Shown here: positions 1-12,129 of the stretch, one piece after another
Position numbering within the stretch: the stretch's first letter is position 1
How the letters are laid out: each line of letters opens with the position of its first letter
Assembly: GCF_037975245.1 (NCBI RefSeq)
Contig: NC_092572.1
Span: 8,075,501 to 8,139,500, forward strand
DNA length: 64,000 bases
Direction: 5' to 3'
Source: Apostichopus japonicus
Lineage: Eukaryota; Echinodermata; Holothuroidea; Aspidochirotida; Stichopodidae
Notes under the pieces: generated by a model
Told to the model about the DNA's origin: nothing
Database searches by the model: none
Seen by the model: the letters and a program-made list of their open reading frames with translations, nothing else
Position numbers and translations under genes: made by a program

Positions 1-1035
1 AATATTTGATTATTATAGTTATGGAGAGGTTGTGGTTAATGTTAGAGAAAACGGGTACGCATAATCGGTCACTCGTTATATAATATTCTATTTCCCATTC
101 CAAAATACGTTATGTTCATTAAAAATTCATTGTAATAATTTTAAAATTTAAATGATATCAAGAAATTATACATTTTAAAAAACAATGTTATGACGCTTTC
201 ATAAACAGGACATGCTTAAAATGTAATGAACTGCATTTTGCATTTTGACCATATAATCTCGCACAATAACCAAAAGCGGTGAAGGACAATAAACATATTG
301 TTTGAAGAAAAATCAAGAATATGTAGTTTTTAAAAGTTGTAATAGTTTTCAGTGTTTCTAACATACGTTCAGGCGTGCATCGTTTGAAACTTTATTTTTA
401 TAACAGAGAGAGTTAAAACATAGAACAAAAATAAACAGTAATCATGTCGAATGGAATTTGACTTAATCTGTTAGCGACTAAATGCGTTTTAAAAACCGGA
501 ATACATTTTACCTATTTTACCATTTTACCTGAGTCGTGTGAAAATACGTGTTTTAATAACTATTATAATTTAATTTAATCGTTTCCTACCTGAAAATGGT
601 GGTTTAATTTCTTCCTCACTCTTTTTTCTACTATTTTATTAAGTGATATGCATTTACATTTCATACACTTGACAATAATTTAAACGGTGGCGTTATTGCC
701 TGAATACGTTTAGTAAAATTTGGTAATGTATAAATCATTTAGCAAATTTCAATCATTTGAAAACCTTGGATGTTTTAATAATCTTCAAATCATTTGCAAT
801 CTCTTCAAAGACTGCCAAACATGTCGACGCTAAATTATTATGTCATAAACATAAAGAGGTTATAAATGCACAGCTCTAGTCAAAATTAAACAATTATACA
901 TCAACTATGGAGACAATTTTTTTTTTTGATTTTCCATTAATTTGGGGTTTACATACCCATATTCAACATGTCTCAAAAAAAAAATCGAAAACCTACTATA
1001 ACCTATCAACAAACGACCACGAAAATGGACATTTT
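1..1035. other. AT-rich sequence, no gene recognised
   Basis: No open frame with recognisable similarity and no convincing exon were found on either strand. The two small overlapping frames near 905-1153 lie on opposite strands across an A/T run and show no domain. This is probably intergenic sequence upstream of the first receptor locus. Confidence 0.5.
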
Positions 1036-1175
1036 GGGTAGTCACGTGACATGTACCTCTGGAATGTCTGAAAACAGAGATCGACCCAAAGGAGCATCTG
1101 GTCACCGTGTGACGTCATCTTTGGTATACCGCGAAAATCAAACGCTGAAATAGGTACTGTTTATATACAGGAAGC
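1036..1175 (+). promoter_or_regulatory. possible promoter-proximal block (E-box, CRE, TATA-like)
   Basis: A 10-bp palindrome GTCACGTGAC (1041-1050, containing the E-box CACGTG) is followed by a perfect cAMP-response-element core TGACGTCA (1110-1117) and a TATA-like TTTATATAC (about 1159). Such clustering is common in animal promoters, and the block lies about 2.4 kb upstream of the first recognised exon of the + strand receptor gene. No transcription start or first exon could be identified, so the link to that gene is inference. Confidence 0.25.
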
Positions 1176-2490
1176 AAACAATTGTACTGTATTTGATTTC
1201 CAATTTCCAGCGTTTGAAGAGCTATTAGCTTGAAACAAGAACACATGAAGGTAAACAACTAGTTATAAGACAATTTTAAGGAGAAATTTAGTAAAAAAAA
1301 ATTAGTAAAATGGGTTATTTTTTTAAATTTCCACTCAAATGGAGGCATCGTTTACATAGCGGAGCGTCAATAGGTACGTACGGTACAATATACTGTACTG
1401 TTGAACATGCAAGCAGCATACCGATTCCGTAATACAATTGGATCGCAAGATACCGCAAATTAAACAGAAGAAGAGACCTAAAAGATGCCTCATGCGTGAT
1501 ATGTGACGTGAAATGGTTTACGTTACTATCACCGAATTACCAAAAAAAAACACTAAACATAATCGAACTACGAGGAGACGATGGCCATAATCAACCAGGG
1601 TAGCATATACATGACTAAGCTTCAGCTGAACATAGTACTTACTCGTTTTAATATCTTAGAGTACAAACACAGAAAAAGTATCCTGGTAATAAACCAAATT
1701 TAGCAGTGAATATCCAAATCCACGTTTCTCGTTCAATCGTGGGCGAAATACTACCGTGACTTTGCGTAATTCCATAGAGTTAGGTCTAGTTGTAACAGGC
1801 CTTGACCAGTAACATCCCACAATCACAAGATAGTCACTAACGAAATAAAACGTCCGATCGATAATACCGTTTTATTCCACTCATTGGACCATGTAGATGC
1901 CGGACGAAATAATAACAGACAATATGACACATGTTTCACGAACTCAAGATACTGGAATACAACAAATGAAATGGATAAATGCAATGAAATCCTAACATGA
2001 CTATTTACACATGCTGTGAACCAACCCCGGCGGGAGCTGTTACTCACTACATGTACTAACAATGCTATCCTAGACACGGTCTACATGGTCTGCATACGGT
2101 CATCTCAAACAGTAAATAGTATACTGTCAATTACGTGATATAATGCTACATGTAAGGACGTCCAGGGAGTGTTTACGAGGAGACTTGAATGGGTCAATTT
2201 CACATCAGCTATGTCCGCCACAGCTGTCGAAAGTAAGTTCGCAGAATGAGACATTTGCGGCATACACAGAGGCAAGATCATGCATGTAGACTCATGGGCA
2301 TGAGATGCTCCGGGTGCTGAAAAATCTTTTGGCGTGGATCTCTCAAAATTGATCCAAAGTCTACGGCGTTTTACGTCGGTTCCTCTACTCGGAAAGCTAA
2401 AAAAGCTGATTCTTTTGTTGGCTGAGGTATAACTGCAACTCCAACAAAACAGAATTGTGGCATTTCGGGGGAATAAAAGGGAGTAATATC
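1176..2490. other. no gene recognised
   Basis: Moderately AT-rich sequence with only short frames on both strands and no recognisable domain. A signal-peptide exon for the receptor at 3.6 kb might lie in this stretch, but I could not pick one out. Confidence 0.4.
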
Positions 2491-2650
2491 GTTGATGTTT
2501 TGGCAGCTTAAGCAGGGGCGGCGATTTGTTTCAAAAATTGGGGGACATTTGCTTGGGGGCAGGCGCGTAGCAACTACATCCCCCAAATTGTTCGCGAGCT
2601 TCGTGATATTTTGTATGTATACCAAATTCCATAACGGAAGCGGTCCGTCT

Positions 2651-3206
2651 CATGGGCGCAGATCAGTCTTGATAATGGTGGGGACGCGTATCTGTTCTCT
2701 GATACTATCTAAGCGGAGCGCGACCTGCTCGTGTGTAGCGTACAAGATTTTTTTGGGCAAATATACCTCACAGATCGCCGGAAATAACAATTCCCAGACC
2801 CAATAATGTTCCAAAACCTCCTTAAATTGAGATCTCATGACTTAGAAATTTAAGTTGGGAGAAACACATGGGCTTCTGCAGAATAAAAAAAAATCAGGGG
2901 ACAAATGATCCAAGCAGACTTTTGTATACGATGAGTCTGGGTACTCTCCCAGAAAACAATTATAGACTGGCGCAAATGCGATTTCTTTCCAAAATTTAAC
3001 AACTGTGGATAAATGTAATAAAGTGAGATTTGCTGCATGTCATTTGCACAATGCTGGATCAGACTGCGCCAAAGTTCAATATATGAAAATTTGCAATGCA
3101 GCGTTTGGTCAAGACAACTTGGTGGGGTCACGGTATATCATGTCTCCACCACTAAAAAAGTTGGTGGGGACGCGTCCTGCTGTCCCCACCAGGATCTGCG
3201 CCAATG
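2651..3206 (+). mobile_element. MITE with CATGGGCGCAGATC-type inverted ends, copy 1
   Basis: The stretch begins CATGGGCGCAGATC and ends GATCTGCGCCAATG, an imperfect terminal inverted repeat. A more perfect copy in the opposite orientation lies at 14345-14909, and a truncated one near 53923. All share an internal block with CTAAGCGGAGCGCGACC and a splice-like 'ACCTCCCAGATC' stretch. No coding capacity. The family is unnamed here; the copy at 14345 shows an 8-bp target duplication, which would fit a hAT-type MITE. Confidence 0.65.
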
Positions 3207-3309
3207 GCTCGTCTAGCTAATTCATTTCGAAAATAAGTAAAAACTACTCTCGGTGGAAGTCTGTGTCTTTTTTGGTGATATTAAGTAACAAAATGTGACA
3301 CGATTAGAC

Positions 3310-3530
3310 ATGCGCGTAGCGAGGAATTTGCCAAGGGAGGGGCGAAGCTTGTAGGCAAACTATCTAAGCGTGGCGCTACTATGGGTTGGCGCGAAGCGTG
3401 AAAGCAAATTTGGGCCGAAAATACCTCCCAGATCACTGGAAATGGCACTTCTGAGGCCTTGTAAGTTGCATCTAAACATTTTCTATTTTGAAATTACTAG
3501 CGATATCATAAAAAATATGTATTATAGCCA
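3310..3530 (+). repeat. interspersed repeat copy, inverted partner at 12.13-12.35 kb
   Basis: This segment (GCGCGTAGCGAGG ... ACTAGCGATATCATAAAAAA) reappears in inverse orientation at about 12130-12350, so two copies flank the whole first receptor locus as a distant inverted pair. It shares the CTAAGCG-GGCGC block with the MITE family above but has different ends. It appears to be non-coding. Confidence 0.6.
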
Positions 3531-3576
3531 CAAAAAATGGGTGAAAATTCCAATGCTGACGGACATGTGACTACAG

Positions 3577-4646
3577 CAGTGAAAGTTAAGCCGAACGAAA
3601 ACGCTTGCTTGAAATGCCCTATCAGACGCATTCCTGGTAATACAGGGATTAATTGGAAGCACGGAGAAAACCTGATATTTAGAGACTACATACGGCGTCC
3701 AGACGATAAGCACCTCCAGGTATCTAAGAATACCTGCAGTGAACCTTATGAAACACTGCAATTGGTAAACGCTTCGAAATCCGTTAATTATGCAAAATTT
3801 ACGTGTTGGAATAAAAGTGTTCTGGCTGCAACATTTGAAATAGACGTAAAAGGTAGGTGAATATGCTGATATACCTTGATTATTGAGACCATCGTTACTG
3901 TCAAACTAGAGCTGCACTAATAGCATGATATTGCTGTTCTAACAAGGATTCATAGGTCATGAGTTTGGAATGACCCTGTTACTAAATCACAAATGCAGAT
4001 TAAATATATTAGGCATCATTAAACTATAGTTGATATTACTTTAAGTTAGTATCGTGGTCTCTTGTATTCGTTACTATCTGTGTAAGCAACATCTAGTATT
4101 ACGGTTATCTCATCAAGTAACAATGCTTGAAAGTACTTAATTATTATTATTAATATTATCAATGATAAATGTATTTAAATACATCTAGTAGTTCTTGCCA
4201 TCTAAATACCACTACATATGTCGTGCATTATATGCTACTTTGTTCAAGAATAATCTTACAGTTGAATGTTGTTATGTAAATTTAACAACTTCCGATTAGC
4301 AATACGCGTTTGTTTATTGTTTGTTTACTTTTCATTCTTGAATAAGGAATACCATCCGTGAAGATCGTGCATGATAACCGGTTGATTTCTATTAAACGTT
4401 CAACCAGGATCAAATGAAACTTTGCAATGTGATGTCAATGATGCTATCGCACCTTTCAATATTACATGGGCTATAAATGGCACCGTCAACAGAACTAATA
4501 CGGAAGAGGATGACACTCATTTGACATAAAATTTAGGTCTTCACCTGATCGACAGTCCTCTTTTAATCAGGTGACAGGACTCTGGATAAGAAAAGTGTTT
4601 TCAAACATATCGATTATTCCCGTAAATGTGGACAAACATACAACAG
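3577..4646 (+). pseudogene. locus 1 ectodomain: two Ig-like exons
   Basis: Exon 1 (276 bp) reads ENACLKCPI ... INWKHGE ... YAKFTCW ... FEIDVKG, i.e. the B-strand Cys, the core Trp and an F-strand Cys in a 'xFTCW' context, as in V-set-like domains. It ends AAAG|GTAGGT in phase 1. Exon 2 starts after CAACCAG, reads ETLQCDVND ... FNITW with N-glycosylation sequons, then hits TAA. Downstream the frame shifted by one base resumes with SSFNQVTGLWIRK ... VDKHTT and ends in phase 1 at ACAACAG|GTATTT. Exon 2 is 239 bp, one base short of the multiple of three that its phases require. The matching Ig1 exon of locus 2 is also exactly 276 bp. Confidence 0.75.
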
Positions 4647-5290
4647 GTATTTCTTTTCTTTTTTTAATTTGGTATTAATTATGTGTTATAATTAGTATTA
4701 ACGTAATGATACACAACTGCAACGCTTTTTCAAAAAGAATTTCGGAAAAATGATGATATCAATAATTACTAAATCAGTTTAAGTTTGAAAAATGAAAAAA
4801 ATAGTCTTGTAAAGTGGATTTTTATCGAATACGATTTAAGTAAACGTAAAGCATGGTAAGAAAAATATGTTCAAGCGTTTCACCATAACTATGTTAAAGA
4901 ATCGAAAAGTATAGACGTTGATCAATATTAAGGTTACAGGTTCGTAGGAATAGATGCAATAACTTGAACAAGAGGTGATGCATACCTGTGTCGAAATTAC
5001 AGTGTTGCAGTGACAAAATGTATGTAGGCATTTAGAGAACTAGATTTTATATGTGAAGTGTTAACAACACATGTATCAATACATTCCTAAAGTCAGAAAT
5101 TCTCTTACAATCCAACCAACTATTGTTTGGAAGGTTGTTGTATTTTCAACAACAAACGTTTAAAGTAAAAATGTGTCATACGTTAATTACACAACTTTCA
5201 CTTTATCTAATTGTCCCTATGTTTGTTTTAAGATAAAAGTTGTGCATAAGTTTGAAATGTATCTAACAAAGCACCTTTACTCTGTTGCAG

Positions 5291-6804
5291 ACGAAAAGGA
5301 TAATGCTTTTATTGCATTGTACATTACAGTACCTGTCCTTTTCCTAGCGTCTATTTTTACAAGTGTCGGTCTTTATCGCAGAATGCAAAGTAAGTGCCTC
5401 AAGAACGATTATGAGCAAGATAATCGTGGACACGGGAAACTATTCCTTTTATGTTTCTTTTTATGTAAAAACAAGTCGGAAGTACCTTGTTTTTATCTCA
5501 CTTGATTGATATTTATTGAACATGACCACGCAGGAATGGTAAATGCAATGAGTCAGGGTCAGTCATGACAGCTTATGAGCCTACCATCATAATATGCTCT
5601 TTTGTTTGCATTGTTAGAAAGACGGTTTCATAATGATATAGCGTTGATTAGTACAGTTACTTATCCATCTGTCAAGTATTGCAAACTCTATATAGTCTTG
5701 CAGTTGAATAATTTGTGAACGATTCCTCATTCAAGGTTGTTTCATCTACACTGTTCGTAACGCAATATGGCCTGTACCTTATGCAAAGTACTGAAGCCTA
5801 AATGAATTTATCGACATAAACCTAAGAATGACCACCGCAGTCAAGCCCTCTTTCTTTCAAATATATTAATGTGTGAAGCAAATTCTAAACAACGATTTTC
5901 TTTCTAACAGGGCACAGCAGGAACTCCCTTAACATTAAGTAAGTAACGTATTCAGTATAACGCAAAGTCCTCTTTTGTTTTCATCGACAATGTAACTATA
6001 GGAGTTACTTATTTTATTCATTCTTTTCTTTTTGAGATCCATAATGACTTCATTCTATAATAAACCATGTAACAATGTTTCAGTTACTTGTAGAATTGTA
6101 ACTTTGGGATTGCACTTGGAATGAATCAATTGAGATCGTGATGTCTCATTTGTTCATACTCTGTAGTAATCTGTAGACTCCGTACTAAAGATGACTTGTA
6201 TTGATTCCGTACTAGCATTTGTATTCAAGTATAGCTTCATGTACTCGTACTTGTCCTGGTGAATTTATACCAGAAATCGTATGCACATTGAAATATAACA
6301 GATAGATACTAGTTCAGATAAAAAATACTCTTACTCGTCTTTAGAGCCTTCTTTTAATACACCTGTAAAAGTAAACTTGGTACATTATTACCTCATAAGT
6401 ACCAGTCACTCGAAAAGTGAACAAAATACCCGAGTGAAAAAACTGGAACTTCCAATATACCTTAGATTCTCTAAGTCGAGATCCAAAACAACACAGCACA
6501 GGGCTCGATGTTTCTACTATTAAATAGAATTATTGTTACCACTGGCTATACATTATAAGTAAAATAATCATGGTGATACTGTACTCAAATCATGTTATCA
6601 TCACCACTGTGTTCTAATGCACACTTCAAATAAGTCACAATTTGATTCCGCGTTTACACCTGTGTTTTAATCTAAAAAGGCCTCCATCAAGACAAACCAA
6701 CACTGACAATGTTGACACCGCTCAGGGTATGACCGACATTCCTGTGTATGATGACGTTAGCGATCATGACGAAAATCCAAACAAAGATTCACCAACAGAC
6801 AACG
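5291..6804 (+). pseudogene. locus 1 transmembrane and juxtamembrane exons
   Basis: The 99-bp exon 5291-5389 starts after TTGCAG and encodes DEKDNAF followed by a hydrophobic stretch ALYITVPVLFLASIFTSVGL and a basic stop-transfer YRRMQ, then donor GTAAGT. A 28-bp micro-exon (5911-5938, RHSRNSLNI) follows, then 6680-6804, which encodes an acidic juxtamembrane segment containing IPVYDDVSDHDENP. The tyrosine in VYDDV could be a phospho-docking site; that is inference. The homologous exon of locus 2 reads NIPVSEEVQDESP, so the surrounding motif is conserved but the tyrosine is not. Confidence 0.7.
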
Positions 6805-7204
6805 GTAGTGGTACTATTGACACTATATGCATTATGTAAAAACTTTTGATGAATGAATTAATGTGTTTTATTACTCACATCATTACTAGTTACCTTCAAA
6901 CCACAATCACATCATACAGATACGGATCTATTTTGTGCTCCATCAAATGACATGTTAAAAATAGTGTGAAAAATGAATGTTAAGCAAAATGGCGTCGGGT
7001 CTCATTCATTGATGATATGTTTCTTACAAGATGCAAAAACAATCGGCATTGTTTTATAGTTTATGCAACAAGAGATTAACACCAAACAATTTAGTCTGCA
7101 CTAACAGTCGGCTTCGTTATGGGAATAAAGCATTCCCTCCAAGCATCTCTATTTTTAATATACTTAACAAGTAGGAGAAAGTCGATGTTTACCTTTCTTT
7201 TAAG

Positions 7205-8176
7205 TGAATGCTCAAGATGGCTACCACACTACATTAGCAATTTGCTTGAAAACTAGTCGAATGTTTGAATACTGGAGTGCTACGTACACCAAAGGGGAAA
7301 ACAAAGATGTAAAATGTTTTGCAAAAACATTGTCAGGTAAGAAAATATTCTTTCAGTTTCGACTCATCTAAACTTGAGCTGTATCAACAAAAACAAATTA
7401 GTGTTTGCATACCAATGTTCTGCACAATGAAAAATCATCGCCTAATTAAGTGTACCTGTGACTCTAATGTAAAGCTTTATATTGCAGTGCATAACTTGCT
7501 CGTAAGCTAACAACCAGCCAACGAATACATTTTCTATTGATTTCACTTTCTGAAGGATCAGCTACAATGAACGATGCGAGATCCTTCCAGGAGCTGGCAA
7601 TTGCCTTGAACTCTCTCCGGGCACATTCCAGTATTGTTAAGTTACTTTGCATCTCCGTCGACGAACGTAAGTGTCTCTCAAACTCATTCTCTATTCCCCA
7701 ACCAAAAGGTTTGTCATTTGTTTTGTGTAGAGGGGGAAGGAGGGGGGGGCAACCGATTTTTTTAAGGCCATCAAAGGATTTATGTGAAGTACGTGTGCCT
7801 TATATGAATAACTTTGCTGGAAACTCAGATAAAGGGACCAAATACATTCTTGAAAATAAAATGCATTAGACGAAAGGGAAGAAAGTCAAACCGACGCCTG
7901 ACCTTTCCCCCACACTCTTCCGAGCACCAACCAATTGTTTGATATCTTTGCTGATATTTTGCAGTACCTTATTCAATCTTTTACGAGCAGTTGGATGGTG
8001 GATCTTTAAGGGATTTCATGATGACACATTACCAAGGTGCAAGGGAGTCCCATGCGGCGTCAACGGGCACTGGTAATGAAGACTTCTTACAAGAAAAGAT
8101 GAAAACGGAGCTGCAAGAACTGATGTATTTTGCATCAAATATAAATAAAGGATTGCGTTTTCTTTCGGGGAAAAAG
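7205..8176 (+). pseudogene. locus 1 kinase N-lobe, hinge and helix E exons
   Basis: Exon 7205-7336 corresponds to beta strands 1-3. There is no GxGxxG loop (SRMFEYWSATYTKGE instead), but an A-x-K-like Lys is kept (KCFAKTLS). Exon 7556-7666 is helix C (RSFQELAIALNSLRAHSS, with Glu available to pair the Lys) plus beta 4 (IVKLLCISVDE). Exon 7965-8176 is the hinge and helix D (LPYSIFYEQLDGGSLRDF), an insert, then helix E ending NINKGLRFLSGKK. All donors and acceptors are canonical (GTAAGA, GTAAGT, TTGCAG, GTACAC). Confidence 0.78.
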
Positions 8177-8229
8177 GTACACCAACTGAACATTTTCCGT
8201 CTGTGTTTATTGTTAACAATTATTTAACG

Positions 8230-8730
8230 TTTCAGGTGCCATCATATTAAGTACTTAAACGTATACACTACATTCTACATATTATATTGGATCATTTGAG
8301 TGTCTACGTTTCTTAGAGTCCCACTTTTCCTGTCAATGTATAACTGCTTGAAGTGCACATCGGTTTCATAACGATAGCAACCCAACAGCTGTACGTATAA
8401 GTCAAAACACTGCTACTTGACCTCACATCATATTTTTATGATATGTAATACTACAAGGGTAAAGATTATGTTATACTAACATATCAACACATAAAGTGAC
8501 GTGGTATAACGTCAATTGTCCCGTGCTTAGATATAGGGAAGTTTTAGAAAATGTTCCCAACACTTTATGAAAGCTTTATTTGAATCATCTTAAGTACTTA
8601 AACGTGTAGACATCTACTCCACTTACGTATATTGGACCATTTGTGTGTCTAGGTGTTTTTAAAGTTTAACTTTTCCTGTCAATTTATTACTTCTTGAAGT
8701 GCAATAAGAAGTTTCAAAACGTTACTAACT
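8230..8730 (+). repeat. diverged tandem duplication inside a locus 1 intron
   Basis: Two related stretches about 350 bp apart, starting near 8250 and 8590, share 'AAGTACTTAAACGT', 'ATATTGGA(T/C)CATTTG', 'TTTTCCTGTCAAT' and 'CTTGAAGTGCA' in the same order. This is a non-coding intron-internal duplication with clear divergence. Confidence 0.6.
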
Positions 8731-8917
8731 TCACACAATTCCCCTATATCAAAATATCGTTAACATTTTTGTTATATATTGTCGTATGTAATTAATGTCC
8801 TTAGCTGTAACTAAGACACAATTACGTCCTCTTATGATACCGTAGTTGAAGATCATTCTTTTGCTATTCAGTTGCCTAACTAAATATATTTCTTTATCGC
8901 TTTTCATCCTGCCTAAG

Positions 8918-10833
8918 TTCTGTCACCCAGCGTTGTGCCTAAAGAAAGTTCTTCTCTCTAGTATTGGACAGTGCAAGCTCTATGATATCTGTCCTTTGAC
9001 CTCAGCTATGAGAAAGGTTGAAGAACTCATGAAAAAGGTAACCTAATTCGTAACATGAATGAGGGACATATGACGAAATATTGGAAGTTTAGTGGTTGGA
9101 ACGAGTTCGATGAAATGTAGTAGCTTTCATGTTGTACTAAAGATATGATGTAAATATATGCGAAGTCAGAGAAATGGCCACTGTAAGTGCAAACGATTCC
9201 GTCGTTAAATATTATTCAATATATGATCTCGCCATCCTAAATAACTCATTTTGGCATTTCTATCGAATCCAGGATCCTGTAAGTACCTTTTTTTTATTTC
9301 GTTTAACTGCTTAAGATAACTTTGCAGTTTTCCACTTCAACAGGAACGTCCACCATTGCATGGATGCTTCCCGGGACAATTTTCATTCAGGAATATTATC
9401 AAGCTAGCGATGTATGGGGATATGCAGTACTATTATGGGAGTTATTTTCTTTCGGTAAGAACAATAGTCTACGTATTACTATTTCTGATATAGCAATAAA
9501 TGGGGTGGTTCGGATAATCGATTCTTAAGCATTCTCTCTATTGTTCATTTGTAAAAAAATTGTTTGTTTTCAATTTCGTATGTAAGTTATCTAAAATCAT
9601 TGCTTGTTAATATTAACTTGTGTTGGGGAGGCATGCAAGATAAGTTAGATAACCATTACTGTTATGTTAGGCTTTACAGTATTTACAATTCTCCAAATGG
9701 CAGGTAATGCGATAACCACTAACTTGTTGACATTTCCACGAACTCGTATTAGGACAAAGGTCGATGGCAACTAATAACATTAAAGGTATATATTCTCATG
9801 TAGAAGATCACATGTGTTAAAGCATAAAAGACCTACTTTATATTGTCATTCTCAGAATTGAAAGTGAGAAATAGAAACCAATTAATACATATAATGTCTA
9901 ACTTGATTTATTTATCTTAAGGTGAAATCCCACTTGCAAGATTTAGCGACTCTGAGATCGAATAGCAAATCAGAGGAGGTTTCATCTTACCACAACCTCT
10001 TTGTTGTCCTGGAGCTGTGTAAGACATCTACAATTTTCAATTTGAACATTTTGCAAAATTTTCTTCGGCACAACCACTCCCTGCCATTAGTGGAACAAAT
10101 TGAAACTACTTGCAATCTTATACGATCCTCTGACAAGTTATCCATGTCAGATCTGTAAGTTGAGTTTAAACCAAAAAACAAACAAACAGTAAAACGGAAA
10201 GGGTATTTTATCTGGATATAATTCACATCGATATTTATGAGAGGCCCTCCCTTCAACGTTTCCAACGCTCCCCTCCTACAATTCCCCTCCACAAAACCAC
10301 TCCATATCATGATATAATAAAGGAATTCGCTGCAGAGTCAGCGACCCCGAAATCTACAAGGTATAAAATTAAAAAGGAAACTCCATGTACGATGTAAGTA
10401 TATGATGATTATGATTTCTTGACCTTCGGTTACAGACAGTTAGGGCCTTTAAGACTACTAGTCATTAATATTCACGTTCCTGCATAAAACACAGCTTTTA
10501 TAAGATGATGAGTGCTGCCAAAAGACAGCTTTCGGGTAAACACTTGCGAGACTATTAAGTATCCTACCAGCAACTTTTTTCCTCTTTTGAAATTTAATAC
10601 TAATAATTCTCGACGTATGTTAAATTCGAGCGTACAACTTATTAGGAGCAAATTCGAAACCTTTTCATCAACACAATACAGAAACTGATGTTCATGAATT
10701 TCAAAATTTTATTCCACATTTCCTTCACAGGTATGGTATTATGCAATCTTCTTGGAGCAACAGAAAAAGGGAGCGACCTAATTTTAGTACAATAGCTACT
10801 AAACTCAAAAATATGGTGAAAAAATTAGAACAG
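8918..10833 (+). pseudogene. locus 1 kinase C-lobe exons with HRD to HPA and a premature TAG
   Basis: Exon 8918-9037 reads CHPALCLKKVLLSSIGQCKLYDIC. The HRDLAARN loop is HPALCLKK and DFG is DIC, so the catalytic Asp, the Asn and the metal-binding motif are altered. Exon 9328-9454 keeps the helix F signature ASDVWGYAVLLWELFSFG, but APE is PGT (WMLPGTIF). Exon 9922-10018 (GEIPLARFSDSEIE-stop-QIRGG) carries TAG at 9963-9965 and ends at GCTGT|GTAAGA. Exon 10731-10833 reads YGIMQSSWSNRKRERPNFS, the subdomain XI end with the conserved ERP Arg. Exon length 97 bp and phases 1/2 for 9922-10018 match locus 2 exactly. Confidence 0.8.
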
Positions 10834-11328
10834 GTAAGAACTGTAGGTTATATTGATACAGCCCTTTATATAGGTATAATTAGTTAACAGGTTTTATATA
10901 TGAACTACTCTGAAGGCTTTTGGCAAGTGTAGTAAGATAATATATGTACCGGGAACACTCGATGTACCAGTGACACTTCCAAAAGAAATGCAGAGATGCT
11001 TATTGCTTTCTTTGGCTCACCAATGACTATTAATAAGAAAGAAGGTTACAATAAGTAACATGTAATACAACTGTGCTATGGAATCAAGCGGCTTGAAATA
11101 AAGTCAACCAGAGATGCTGTTCATTTTGATTGATTTGTGGGAGTCAGGTTACACTTTCGCGGGCCCTTTGTCAATTTGGCTCTGGTTCTCGGAGCATCTG
11201 ACGACGACAGGAGGTTATTTATTATTGGAAATTATGTCTTGTTTCAAAGTAGTAACGTTAACACATACGGTATGCTATATAACAACGTACTTTAAAACTA
11301 CATGCACTTTGGTTGTTTCCATATATAG

Positions 11329-11466
11329 AGGGAACAACCACCGCTACCCGCTGAAAGGAACCAAGACACAACCGAAATTAACCCAGTGACCGATGTAGAG
11401 GAATCTGCCCATTCGACGTCATACTTCGTCCTCGAGTCAAAGTTCCAAACAAATGATTATGTCTAG
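11329..11466 (+). pseudogene. locus 1 cytoplasmic tail exon with stop
   Basis: After the acceptor ATATATAG, a 46-codon exon in the phase set by the preceding KLEQ exon encodes REQPPLPAERNQDT ... STSYFVLESKFQTNDYV and ends TAG at 11464-11466. It contains two tyrosines near the C-terminus. Locus 2 has no equivalent: its kinase ends with stop TAG directly after the subdomain XI exon. No obvious AATAAA was located close downstream. Confidence 0.6.
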
Positions 11467-11654
11467 TTAACTAAATCAGAAAAGCAATAATGGTAACTGA
11501 TAATATGCCAATATTAGATCATTTGAACTCTTTTGTTTTAGAGTGGATGAACATTAATCACGTCGGGGTATGGTACCTATATAAGAGTAGGTCCATGCAG
11601 TGACGCAATAGGCCTACTCGCCTTAACACTTACGGTAGGGATTACAATTATAAC

Positions 11655-11840
11655 TGCATATACATGTGCGTATCCAGGGGGGCGTTGGGGGCGCGCCCCC
11701 CCCGGGTAAGAAAAAGAGGAGAGGAAAAAAAGAGAAGAAAAAAAAGGAAAAAAGAAGGGGAAAAGAGGAGGAGGAAGGAAGGGAAAAGAAAAAGAAGAAA
11801 GAGAGAAAAAAGAGGAGGGAGTAGAATAAATATGCCAAGA
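11655..11840 (+). repeat. C/G-flanked polypurine repeat
   Basis: A stretch starting GCGTATCCAGGGGGGCG, followed by a G/C-rich palindromic GGGGCGCGCCCCCC and about 130 bp of nearly pure purine (GAGGAAAAAGAG type). Near-identical sequence in the opposite orientation lies at 54655-54830, and a purine-only copy at about 14155-14235. The long open frames on both strands here (poly-Lys/Glu/Arg, or poly-Phe/Ser) are compositional artefacts. Confidence 0.7.
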
Positions 11841-12129
11841 CACCGGGAAGAGAAAGACGAACAGTGACATCAATACAGCGCTGATCCATATTATATACAC
11901 ATGGTAGCCAGTGACGGATCGAGGATGTCGGAAGGGGCGGGCGCATCACCCTACCCCTTTCACCGACAACTCCATTTTTGACGTTTCCATTTTTCCTCTC
12001 TCACTAATACTATATATACTATATATGGTCTACCATAACGCGTGTGTGCGTATGGACGCCTTAAACCATTGTGCTATGAAACCAACTGTGGCTGGTCGGA
12101 GTCGTCGGAGAACATGACGCATTTCGGGA

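Larger units (their letters stand above)
3577..11466 (+). pseudogene. locus 1: Ig-Ig-TM receptor with pseudokinase domain (13 exons, two lesions)
   Basis: Exons inferred from AG/GT borders, phase and homology: 3577-3852, 4408-4646, 5291-5389, 5911-5938, 6680-6804, 7205-7336, 7556-7666, 7965-8176, 8918-9037, 9328-9454, 9922-10018, 10731-10833, 11329-11466. Phases are compatible across every junction. The order is Ig-like domain, second Ig-like domain, one membrane segment, a juxtamembrane part, a complete but degenerate receptor-tyrosine-kinase fold and a short tail. It would be a cell-surface receptor. The kinase lacks HRD and DFG, so phosphotransfer is not expected. Lesions: a one-base loss in the second Ig exon (stop TAA 4527-4529) and an in-frame TAG at 9963-9965. 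Either it is a pseudogene or the assembly has errors; the exon set and splice sites are otherwise clean. A signal-peptide exon was not found. Its paralogue is locus 2 at 45.7-58.8 kb. Confidence 0.8.

Noticed and set aside
1823..2077. An 84-codon - frame with a hydrophobic stretch that could be a signal peptide or membrane segment
   Set aside because: It is on the opposite strand to the nearby receptor gene, has no similarity I recognise, and AT-rich sequence often yields such hydrophobic frames.
11577..11949. Overlapping frames of about 107 codons rich in Ser/Phe/Leu, or Lys/Glu/Arg on the other strand
   Set aside because: They arise from a polypurine tract that is repeated elsewhere (54.7 kb, 14.2 kb). 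Low complexity, no gene evidence.
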